A DNA stretch of 64,000 nt. Source: Streptomyces sp. NRRL F-5630. GTDB lineage: Bacteria; Actinomycetota; Actinomycetes; Streptomycetales; Streptomycetaceae. The notes beneath the pieces were generated by a model. That model was given only the letters and a program-made list of their open reading frames with translations. It was not told where the DNA came from and did not search any database. Location of the stretch: NCBI RefSeq assembly GCF_000719475.1, contig NZ_JOGO01000004.1, positions 186,001-250,000 of the forward strand. Reading direction: 5' to 3'. Of this stretch, positions 35,435 through 42,155 are shown piece after piece (within the stretch, counting starts at the first letter, position 1; each line of letters begins with the position of its first letter). Made by a program: the position numbers and the translations under genes.

Positions 35435-36349
35435 ATGCTTCAGCACCTCTCGATCCCGCGCGGTCCCCTCACCCTCGCCACAGACCTTCACCTGCCCGAC
35501 AACGCCGACAGCGGTGCACCGCTGCCCGCCGTGGTGGTCTCCACCCCGGGCAGCAGCGTGAAGGAGCAGATCGGCGCCAATTACGCCTCCCGCCTAGCCG
35601 CCCACGGCATCGCCGCGCTCGTCCCCGACCCCGCCCATCAGGGCCAGAGCGAAGGCGAGCCCCGTGATCTCGAAGACCCCTACCGCCGAGGTGAGGACAT
35701 CTCCTACGCCATCGACGCGCTCACCACGTCCCCCGGCATCGACCCGGAACGCATCGGCGTCCTCGGCATCTGCGCCGGTGGGGGCTACGCCGTGCACACC
35801 GCCCGCACCGACCATCGCATCAAAGCGGTCGGCACGGTCGTCCCCGGCGACATCGGCGCCGCCTTCCGCGGCTTCACCCCCGACGGTCCGGTCGCGGCAC
35901 TCGACGCCCTCGCGGACGCACGGACCGAAGAGGTCCGCTCCGGTGAGCTGACCCGCGTGAAGTGGCTGCCCGACAGCCTTGAGGAAGCCTCGGCAGCGGG
36001 CCTGACCGACATCGACACCACTCAGGCCATCACCTACTACCGCACCGAGCGCGGCGGACACGAACACTCCACGAACCGGCGCCTCTCGCGCAGCGACTCC
36101 CTCCTGCTGGGCTACGACGCGTTCCACCTGGCCGATCGGCTCATGACCCAGCCACTGCAGGTCATCCTCGCCGGACGTATCGGTAACACCGGCTCCTACG
36201 AGACCGGCATGCGGTTGTGGAAGCTGGCCCCCAACCCCGTCGACCTCATGGTGATCGACGGCGCCGGCCACTACGAGATGTACGACGAACCCAAGTACGT
36301 CGACGCCGCCGTCGAACGACTCGCCAGCTTCTACGCCAACAGCCTGTAA
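35435..36349 (+). CDS. Alpha/beta hydrolase with Cys at the nucleophile elbow
   Basis: Predicted cytosolic hydrolase of 304 aa, related to dienelactone-hydrolase-like and YcjY-type proteins. The nucleophile elbow reads LGICAGGGYA (about residues 110-119), so Cys stands where Ser is usual, as in dienelactone hydrolases. The late acid/His region is MVIDGAGHYEMYDEPKYV (about 272-290). The ATG lies just after GAAGGAAG. It is divergent from the MarR gene and is its probable target. A small hairpin at 36391-36410 may end the transcript. Confidence 0.85.
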   Translation: MLQHLSIPRGPLTLATDLHLPDNADSGAPLPAVVVSTPGSSVKEQIGANYASRLAAHGIAALVPDPAHQGQSEGEPRDLEDPYRRGEDISYAIDALTTSPGIDPERIGVLGICAGGGYAVHTARTDHRIKAVGTVVPGDIGAAFRGFTPDGPVAALDALADARTEEVRSGELTRVKWLPDSLEEASAAGLTDIDTTQAITYYRTERGGHEHSTNRRLSRSDSLLLGYDAFHLADRLMTQPLQVILAGRIGNTGSYETGMRLWKLAPNPVDLMVIDGAGHYEMYDEPKYVDAAVERLASFYANSL

Positions 36350-36434
36350 GGCATCCGCCTTTGGGAATCTCCGGGCCGGGGCACGCGGAAGCCCCTTCAA
36401 AGAGGGGCAGGCGAGGAGGCGCCACGCTGGTCGT

Positions 36435-36735
36435 GCTGTACCCATCGCCGAGGAGATCCGCCTCTTCGTCACCCAGCGCCGGGAGTGGCGCGAGATCCGA
36501 CCCCGGCACCCGCCTCTTCACCGGCGTCCTGCACGACGCCATCCACTCGGTCCCGGTCGCCATCACACTCGGCCACGAGCACCTGCGCCACCACGGCCTC
36601 CGGCACACCGGACTCCCCGGGTTCCGCGAGATCGGAACCCCATCCACCCACATCCTGCGCCGCAGCCCGGCCACGCCGCACACACCACTCAGCGCTCCCC
36701 GCACCCCGGTACTCACGAAAGCACCGGCACCGGAG
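36435..36735 (+). pseudogene. Tyrosine-recombinase (integrase) remnant next to tRNA-Pro
   Basis: Frameshifted C-terminal half of an actinomycete ICE-type integrase. One frame gives AEEIRLFVTQRREWREI. The next frame gives GTRLFTGVLHDAIHSVPVAI, then LGHEHLRHHGLRHTGL, which contains the HxLRHT box, and then THILRRSP, where VHILRRIAGH is expected. The catalytic Tyr block (TTQRYLHP) has decayed. It points toward the 3' end of the tRNA-Pro gene, the position integrase genes occupy relative to their attachment site. Confidence 0.7.
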
Positions 36736-36833
36736 CCGCACACTGCGCCCGCCGCACCGCCGTACGCCCCGCCACCACCCCGCCGAAGCACCGGCCACAG
36801 GAGCCTGGCCCCACCGGTCCAGCGGAAACGCCT

Positions 36834-36869
36834 CAGGGCCGGTACCGGATCTCTCCGGTACCGGCCCTG
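36834..36869. repeat. Perfect 16-bp inverted repeat
   Basis: Arms CAGGGCCGGTACCGGA (36834-36849) and TCCGGTACCGGCCCTG (36854-36869) are perfectly complementary around TCTC. It abuts the T-run of the tRNA-Pro terminator. Confidence 0.85.
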
Positions 36870-36890
36870 AAAAAAGCCGACTGCCTCCAG

Positions 36891-36894
<4 letters not shown>
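36870..36894 (-). terminator. Rho-independent terminator of tRNA-Pro
   Basis: On the minus strand CCGACTG, a 4-nt loop, CAGTCGG and then CTTTTTT. The stem overlaps the last bases of the tRNA. Confidence 0.85.
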
Positions 36895-36964
<70 letters not shown>

Positions 36965-37072
36965 ATGCGCGAGTGACCTGGGCTTTCGGGTGGAAGGCCC
37001 GGGCCGGACGCGCACAGAAAGCGTACCGCATTCCGGGCCGTGGTCGTGCCAGGTTTCCGGGGCGGGCGAGCG

Positions 37073-37103
37073 TTGACCTCAAGTCTGGTTGAGGTTTTAT
37101 CGT
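37073..37103 (+). promoter_or_regulatory. MerR/SoxR-type promoter with 19-bp spacer
   Basis: The -35 TTGACC (37073-37078) and -10 TATCGT (37098-37103) are 19 bp apart, the over-long spacing typical of MerR-family activated promoters. The palindrome CCTCAAGTCTGGTTGAGG (37077-37094) lies inside the spacer and has the same length and outer half-sites as the SoxR box. The ATG at 37111 is where transcription should start, and there is no SD, so the mRNA looks leaderless. Confidence 0.75.
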
Positions 37104-37110
37104 CGTCCGC

Positions 37111-37818
37111 ATGACGATCTTCACGCCGGCGCAGGCCGGTTCCCAGGGGTACGCGGAGCTGCCGGGGCTCATGTCACGGCTGACCGGGGACGAGAAGCAC
37201 GGGCCCGCGGCGACCTCGACGCTGGACGTGCTGTGGGTGCTCTACGACCGGGTGCTGCGCGTGACGCCGGAGACGGCCGACGAACCGGGGCGGGACCGGT
37301 TCCTGCTGTCGAAGGGGCACGGGCCCATGGCGTACTACGCGGTGCTCGCCGCGAAGGGCTTCGTGCCGGTCGAGTGGCTCGACGACTTCGGTGGCTTCGA
37401 CTCGCCGCTCGGTTTCCACCCGGACCGCACGCTCGTGCCCGGGGCCGAGATCGGCAGCGGTTCGCTCGGGCACGGGCTGCCGCTCGGGGTCGGTGTCACG
37501 CTCGGCCTCAAGGCGCGCGGGCTGGGCGACGCCGCCGTGTGGGTGCTCGTCGGGGACGCCGAACTCGACGAGGGCTCGAACGAGGAGGCCATCGCCTTCG
37601 CGGGGGCGGCGGGGCTCGACCGGCTGCACACCGTCGTGATCGACAACGCGTCTGCCCGCTGGGGCCGGGACGGGGCCCTCTCCGCGCGGTTCGCGGTCGG
37701 CGGCTGGGCGGTCGAGGACGTCGACGGCCGTGATCACGAGGCGCTGTACGAAGCTTTCACGGCCCCGCACGCGGGCCGCCCGCTCGCCGTCGTCGCCCAC
37801 GTCGAAGCCAAGAACTGA
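37111..37818 (+). CDS. Transketolase N-terminal (TPP-binding) subunit
   Basis: Half of a two-gene transketolase (235 aa), carrying the thiamine-diphosphate pyrophosphate domain. It shows RFLLSKGHGPMAYYA, GSGSLGHGLPLGVGVTLG, and the metal/TPP motif GDAELDEGSNEEA (about residues 149-161), followed by IDNASARWG. It should act only as a complex with the product of the next gene, moving two-carbon units between sugar phosphates, or in a specialised C-C ligation. The start ATG has no SD and follows a MerR-type promoter at the leaderless distance. The downstream partner begins 15 nt after the stop. Confidence 0.9.
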   Translation: MTIFTPAQAGSQGYAELPGLMSRLTGDEKHGPAATSTLDVLWVLYDRVLRVTPETADEPGRDRFLLSKGHGPMAYYAVLAAKGFVPVEWLDDFGGFDSPLGFHPDRTLVPGAEIGSGSLGHGLPLGVGVTLGLKARGLGDAAVWVLVGDAELDEGSNEEAIAFAGAAGLDRLHTVVIDNASARWGRDGALSARFAVGGWAVEDVDGRDHEALYEAFTAPHAGRPLAVVAHVEAKN

Positions 37819-37833
37819 ACGAGGAGCACCACC

Positions 37834-38739
37834 GTGGAATCCATGCGCGACCGTTTCGGCAGCACCATGACCACTCTGCTCGACGAGGACGAACGCCTCG
37901 CCGTCGTCCTCGCCGTGATCAGCGGCGACCGCTTCACCGACGCGGCGGAGCGCCACCCGGACCGGGTCATCGACCTCGGCATCCGCGAACAGCTGCTCGT
38001 GAGCGCGGGGGGCGGGCTCGCGCTCGCCGGGATGCGGCCCGTCCTGCACACCTTCGCGAGCTTCCTCGTCGAGCGGCCCTTCGAGCAGGTCAAGCTCGAC
38101 TTCGGGCACCAGGGCGTCGGTGGCGTCCTGGTCAGCTCAGGAGCCTCCTACGACATCTCCTCGGGCGGCTTCACGCACATGTCGCCGGGGGACGTGGCGC
38201 TCATCGACACGCTCGACGGGTGGACCGTGCACGTGCCCGGTCACCCCGACGAGGCCGAGACGCTGCTGCGCCACGCCGTGAGGGGCGAGGACCGGGTCTA
38301 CGTACGGCTCTCGGAGCAGACGAACAAGGCGGCGCGGCCCATCGACGGGAGCACCCCGCTCGTACTGCGGGAGGGGCGCGCGGGCGTCGTCCTCGCGGTG
38401 GGGCCGCTGCTCGACGCGGTGCTCGCCGCGACCGAGGGCCTCGACGTCACCGTCCTCTACGCGACGACGGTGCGGCCCTTCGGCGGCGCGGCACTGCGCG
38501 CCGCCGTGGACGCCGCCGGTACGGCGGACGTCGTCCTCGTCGAGCCGTACCTCGCGGGGACCTCGACGGCGGCCGTCGCCGAAGCGCTCGTCGACAGGCC
38601 GCACCGCGTCCTGGGCCTCGGCGTCGGCCGCGCCGAGCTGCGCCGCTACGGCTCTCCGGCGGAGCACGTCGCCGCGCACGGCCTCGACGCGGCGGGGCTG
38701 CGCGAGCGGATCGGGGGCTTCCTCGGAACGGGCGGCTGA
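37834..38739 (+). CDS. Transketolase C-terminal subunit
   Basis: Partner half of the split transketolase (301 aa). It holds the pyrimidine-binding domain (FTDAAERHPDRVIDLGIREQ, with the Glu that activates TPP in the GIREQ box, about residue 52) and the C-terminal transketolase domain with VTVLYATTVRPFGG (about 210-223). It is translated from an ATG or GTG near 37834 behind GAGGAG. It is co-transcribed with the N-terminal half and so falls under the same MerR/SoxR-like promoter. Confidence 0.9.
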   Translation: MESMRDRFGSTMTTLLDEDERLAVVLAVISGDRFTDAAERHPDRVIDLGIREQLLVSAGGGLALAGMRPVLHTFASFLVERPFEQVKLDFGHQGVGGVLVSSGASYDISSGGFTHMSPGDVALIDTLDGWTVHVPGHPDEAETLLRHAVRGEDRVYVRLSEQTNKAARPIDGSTPLVLREGRAGVVLAVGPLLDAVLAATEGLDVTVLYATTVRPFGGAALRAAVDAAGTADVVLVEPYLAGTSTAAVAEALVDRPHRVLGLGVGRAELRRYGSPAEHVAAHGLDAAGLRERIGGFLGTGG

Positions 38740-39121
38740 GGCTCGTACCGCCCCGTACCACCCCGCCCGCCCGTACGGACGCCGGTCCCCGCGTTCGTCC
38801 CGGCCCACTCCCGCTCCCGCTCAGGCCGTCGCCCGCCTCCGCAGCTCGTCCCGCGTGGGCAGCGCGCCGCCGCTAGAAGTCGCGGGTCCACGGGCCCGCG
38901 TCCGGACTCACCCGTCCGCGGGCCCTTCCCGGCCCGGCCGCCACCGCGTCTTCCGGTCCGCTCCTCCGCCGCTTCCCTCCAGCCGCCATGACCGCTCGCC
39001 CCTCCGTACCCGCGCGCGGCCGGGATGCCGCCGCCCGGGATCATGCCACCGTGCGGGCGGAGGCGTCGGCGCGTTCACGGCGCGGGTGCCGACGGGGTGG
39101 CGGAGGGCCGGGGGGGCCGCC
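38740..39121. other. Convergent intergenic region
   Basis: No gene is evident. A hairpin at 38892-38925, with GGGCCCGCG pairing with CGCGGGCCC, probably separates the transketolase transcript from the esterase transcript coming the other way. Confidence 0.5.
38892..38925. terminator. Hairpin between convergent genes
   Basis: Nine-bp arms GGGCCCGCG (38892-38900) and CGCGGGCCC (38917-38925) around a 16-nt loop, with no U-run. Confidence 0.5.
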
Positions 39122-40075
39122 TCAGAGCGTGTGCGCGTCCAGCCAGGCCGTCAGGTCCTCGTACACCTTGCGCCGGTCGGGTTCCGTCTCGTTGAGGATC
39201 TCGTGCCGCGCTCCCTCGTAGCCCGTCCAGGTGAGGTCGCTGACGCCGTGGTAGCGGTAGTCGTCGAGGAGTTCGTTGACGAGGGTCATCCGCTGGTTGC
39301 AGGGGTCGAGGGTGCCCGCGGCGAGGTGGACGGGCAGGTCGCGGGGCATCCGGGCCAGGCGGGATGGGTCGTTGACGCGGTAGGCGGCGCGCACCCAGTC
39401 GTACGCGAGCCCCGCCGAGAAGGGGAAGCCGCAGCGCTCGTCGGCGACGTAGGCGTCGACCTCGGCCTCATCGCGCGAGAGCCACTCGAAGCCGGTCCGG
39501 TGCGCGAAGCCGTTGTTGAAGGAGGCGAAGAGGCGGGGCACGAAGTCGCTGACGAATGCGCGCCCGTGCGCGGTGATCTCCTCCTCCAGGCGGGCGGTGC
39601 TCGCCTCGTACTCGGCGCCGGGTAGGGAGCGGAAGACGCCCGTGAGGATGAGGCCCGCGAGGTCGTCGGGGTACTCCTGGGCGTACTCGCGGGCGAGCAT
39701 CGAGCCGAGGCTGTGGCCCAGCATCAGGACGGGCACCTCGGGGTAGAGGGCGCGGGCCTGGTCGCCGACGGCCTTGAGGTCGGCGAGGATCGCGAGCCAG
39801 CCGTCCGCGTCGGGGCCCTCGTCCGTGCCGGTGACGCCGAAGCCGCCGGTCGAGGGGGCGGTGGCGCCGTGGCCCCGGTGGTCGGAGGCGAGGACGCCGT
39901 AGCCGCGCGCGGTGAGGTGGGCGGCGAAGCGCTCGTAGCGGCGGGCGTGTTCGGCGGCGCCGTGGACGAGCTGGAGGAAGGCGCGGGGCCTGCGGCCCTC
40001 CGGCGGCAGCCAGGTGTACGTGGCGACGGCCGCGCCGTCGCCGCTCTGGAGCACGCCGGGCGTGGGTGCGGTCAT
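39122..40075 (-). CDS. Monoacylglycerol lipase/lysophospholipase-like serine hydrolase
   Basis: Alpha/beta hydrolase of the Hydrolase_4 (serine aminopeptidase S33, monoacylglycerol lipase) family, 317 aa. The oxyanion segment is LVHGAAEHARRY (about residues 37-48), the nucleophile elbow is LGHSLGSMLA (about 118-127), and the acid and His lie in AAGTLDPCN and YEGARHEILNE. It lacks a signal peptide, so a cytosolic role on glycerolipids is likely. It stands just upstream of nothing obviously related; a conservon begins 61 nt away in the same direction but ends there. Confidence 0.88.
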   Translation of the reverse strand: MTAPTPGVLQSGDGAAVATYTWLPPEGRRPRAFLQLVHGAAEHARRYERFAAHLTARGYGVLASDHRGHGATAPSTGGFGVTGTDEGPDADGWLAILADLKAVGDQARALYPEVPVLMLGHSLGSMLAREYAQEYPDDLAGLILTGVFRSLPGAEYEASTARLEEEITAHGRAFVSDFVPRLFASFNNGFAHRTGFEWLSRDEAEVDAYVADERCGFPFSAGLAYDWVRAAYRVNDPSRLARMPRDLPVHLAAGTLDPCNQRMTLVNELLDDYRYHGVSDLTWTGYEGARHEILNETEPDRRKVYEDLTAWLDAHTL

Positions 40076-40136
40076 GGTGGTGCTGCTCCTTCGCGTGGGG
40101 GCTTCCTGGCAGGTCCCCTCCCCCGCGGCGGGCCGC

Positions 40137-40652
40137 TCATGCCCCGGCGGGGCCGCGCACGAGCGGAGCGACCTCGGCGGCGAGGGTCTTCACGAGGGCG
40201 AGCGCCTCGCGGCCCCAGTCGCGCGGTTCGCGCGCGGCGGCCCACAGCGTGCCGAGGACGAAGCCGTCGTGGTCGGTGAGCGGCGCGCCGAGGTAGGCGC
40301 GGACGCCGGAGAGGTCGACGGCCTCGTTGGGCGAGAAGCGCGGGTAGTCGCGTACGTCGTCGAGGACGAGGGCCCGGCGGCGGACGACGACGTACGGGGA
40401 GAAGCCGTGGGCGCGTTCGACGCGGCGGGCGGCGGCGGGGACGCCCCGGGGGTGGAGTCCGGCGAGGTACTGATGGTCGGTGTGCACGAAGTTGACCCCG
40501 GCGAAGGGGGCTCCCGCGCCCGCGGCGAGGCGGGCCGCGTGGGCGTCGAGGGCGGGCACGGGTGCGGCGCCGAGACCGAGGGCGGCGAGGCGGCGCTCGC
40601 GTTCGGGGGCTTCGGGGTCGTCGGGGAGCAACAGGAGGCGGCCTGTGTTCAT
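40137..40652 (-). CDS. GAF-domain protein of the conservon
   Basis: A 171-aa single GAF domain, a small-ligand-binding fold, with the typical pattern VRAYLGAPLTDHDGFVLGTL (about residues 125-145). It overlaps the stop of the cvnD-like GTPase gene by 4 nt (ATGA) and so is part of the conservon transcript. Some Streptomyces conservons end in cytochrome P450 genes instead. Here a GAF protein may report a ligand or redox state to the GTPase module; that role is inferred. Confidence 0.82.
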   Translation of the reverse strand: MNTGRLLLLPDDPEAPERERRLAALGLGAAPVPALDAHAARLAAGAGAPFAGVNFVHTDHQYLAGLHPRGVPAAARRVERAHGFSPYVVVRRRALVLDDVRDYPRFSPNEAVDLSGVRAYLGAPLTDHDGFVLGTLWAAAREPRDWGREALALVKTLAAEVAPLVRGPAGA

Positions 40653-41263
40653 GCGCTGGCCCGGTCGCCCGGAGCGGAGGCGGGTGCCGGGGCGGGGCGT
40701 GCCGCCGTCAGCAGGTGCTTGACGAGGGTCAGCAGGGTCTGGATGCCCGAGCTGGAGATGCGGGCGTCGCAGTGCACGACGGGGACCTTCGGCGGCAGGC
40801 ACAGCGCGGCGCGCACCTCCTCGGCCTCGTAGCGGTGCGCGCCGTCGAACTCGTTGATCGCGACGACGAAGCCGAGTCCGCGCTCCTCGAAGAAGTCGAC
40901 AGCCGCGAAGCAGTCGGCGAGGCGGCGCGTGTCGGCGAGGATCACCGCGCCGAGCGCGCCCTCGGAGAGTTCGTCCCACATGAACCAGAAGCGTTCCTGG
41001 CCCGGCGTGCCGAAGAGGTAGAGGACGTGGTCGCGGTCGAGGGTGATGCGGCCGAAGTCCATCGCGACCGTGGTGGTCGTCTTGCGTTCGACTCCTTCGA
41101 GGCTGTCGGTCCCGGCGCTGGCGCTGGTGAGCAGTTCCTCGGTGCTCAGCGGGGCGATCTCGCTCACCGCGCCGACGAAGGTCGTCTTGCCCACTCCGAA
41201 ACCACCGGCGACCAGGATCTTCAAGGCGGTGGGGAAGGTCTCAGAGCCGTCGTCGTAGTCCAT
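40649..41263 (-). CDS. cvnD: CvnD-like small GTPase
   Basis: Ras-like bacterial GTPase (204 aa) with Walker A GGFGVGKTTF (about residues 20-29), a G3-type segment with LFGTPGQERF (about 84-93, where the usual DxxG Asp is changed), and NEFDGAH standing at the NKxD position. It is the fourth element of the cvnABCD set that assembles at the membrane as a G-protein-like complex in S. coelicolor. It starts inside the end of the DUF742 gene (23-nt overlap) and overlaps the GAF gene by 4 nt. Confidence 0.9.
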   Translation of the reverse strand: MDYDDGSETFPTALKILVAGGFGVGKTTFVGAVSEIAPLSTEELLTSASAGTDSLEGVERKTTTTVAMDFGRITLDRDHVLYLFGTPGQERFWFMWDELSEGALGAVILADTRRLADCFAAVDFFEERGLGFVVAINEFDGAHRYEAEEVRAALCLPPKVPVVHCDARISSSGIQTLLTLVKHLLTAARPAPAPASAPGDRASA

Positions 41264-41639
41264 CGAGCAATGCCTCCAGTAGGGACCGGTCCGTGGGGTG
41301 GGGGGAAGTGTCCGGCTGTTTGCTGACGAGGGAGCCGCAGTCCACGAGGTCGGAGAGCAGCACCTTGGTGACGACGACGGGCAGCCGCAGCCGCCCGGCG
41401 AGTTCGGCGACGGAGGCCGGTACGGAGCACAGGCCGAGCACCTCGCTGTGCTCGGGCCCGAGGTGCGCGGGGGCCGGGGTGCCGGTCGCGCGCACCTGCG
41501 AGAGCAGGCCGAAGGCGGTACGGGGCGTGGTGCGCCCTCCGCTGACGGTGTAGGGACGGACGAGGCGCCCGGCCTCGCTGTCGTACCAGGCCCTGCCCTC
41601 CTTGCGGCGGCGTCGGCCGCCCGCTGGCTGAAGTGTCAC
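41241..41639 (-). CDS. cvnC: CvnC-like DUF742 protein
   Basis: Small protein of 132 aa with the DUF742 winged-helix-like fold: RLVRPYTVSGGRT near residue 25 and VVVTKVLLSDLVDCGSL near 100. The start is GTG at 41639; no strong SD is visible, so it may be coupled to cvnB, which ends 9 nt upstream. It is the third conservon element and is thought to bridge the kinase-like and GTPase parts. Confidence 0.88.
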   Translation of the reverse strand: MTLQPAGGRRRRKEGRAWYDSEAGRLVRPYTVSGGRTTPRTAFGLLSQVRATGTPAPAHLGPEHSEVLGLCSVPASVAELAGRLRLPVVVTKVLLSDLVDCGSLVSKQPDTSPHPTDRSLLEALLDGLRRRL

Positions 41640-41647
41640 GGGGCGGC

Positions 41648-42079
41648 TCAGCTCGTCCTGGCCACGCGCGCGGGGCGCCGGGCGGGGGTGACGAGGAAGG
41701 GACGCACGCTCTTCACCAGCATGGCCATCTCGTAGCCGAGGACGCCCGGGTCCGCCTCGGGCCCGGCGAGGACGGCGAGGCAAGTGCCGGAGCCGGCGGC
41801 GGAGACGAAGAGCAGCGCGGTGGACAGCTCGATGACGACCTGGCGGACCTCGCCGCCGTCCGCGAAGCGGACGCCCGCGCCGCGCGCGAGGGAGTGGATG
41901 CCGGAGGCGAGCGCCGCGAGGTGGTCGGCGCTGTCCTTGTCGAGCCCGTGCACGGACTTGACGAGTCCGTCCGCGGAGAGGAGTACGGCGCTGCGGCTGT
42001 GCGCGACGCGCTGCACGAGGCCGCTGAGCAGCCAGTCGAGGTCGGACACGCTGCCCGCTCCGGGGGCTTCGCTCGCCAT
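41648..42079 (-). CDS. cvnB: CvnB-like roadblock/LC7 protein
   Basis: Roadblock/LC7 domain protein of 143 aa, the likely activator or partner of the CvnD GTPase (MglB-like). It shows DLDWLLSGLVQRVAHSRSAV at residues 13-32, then GLVKSVHGLDKDSADHLAAL, and a hydrophobic TALLFVSAAGSG strand. It lies between the sensor-kinase-like cvnA (76-nt gap) and cvnC (8-nt gap). Confidence 0.9.
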   Translation of the reverse strand: MASEAPGAGSVSDLDWLLSGLVQRVAHSRSAVLLSADGLVKSVHGLDKDSADHLAALASGIHSLARGAGVRFADGGEVRQVVIELSTALLFVSAAGSGTCLAVLAGPEADPGVLGYEMAMLVKSVRPFLVTPARRPARVARTS

Positions 42080-42155
42080 GGGGGTGTCGCTCCTTGCGTA
42101 CGGGTACGGGCGGTGGGGCCGTGCGGCCCTGGGGGCGCCTTCCGGCGGGGGCGGC

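Noticed and set aside
36834..36869. Palindrome as a terminator for the hydrolase or integrase transcript
   Set aside because: In the plus direction it is followed by an A-run, not a T-run, so it is listed as an inverted repeat of unknown role.
40649..41263. Eukaryotic-type Ras protein acquired by transfer
   Set aside because: The order cvnA-B-C-D around it shows it is the native conservon GTPase.
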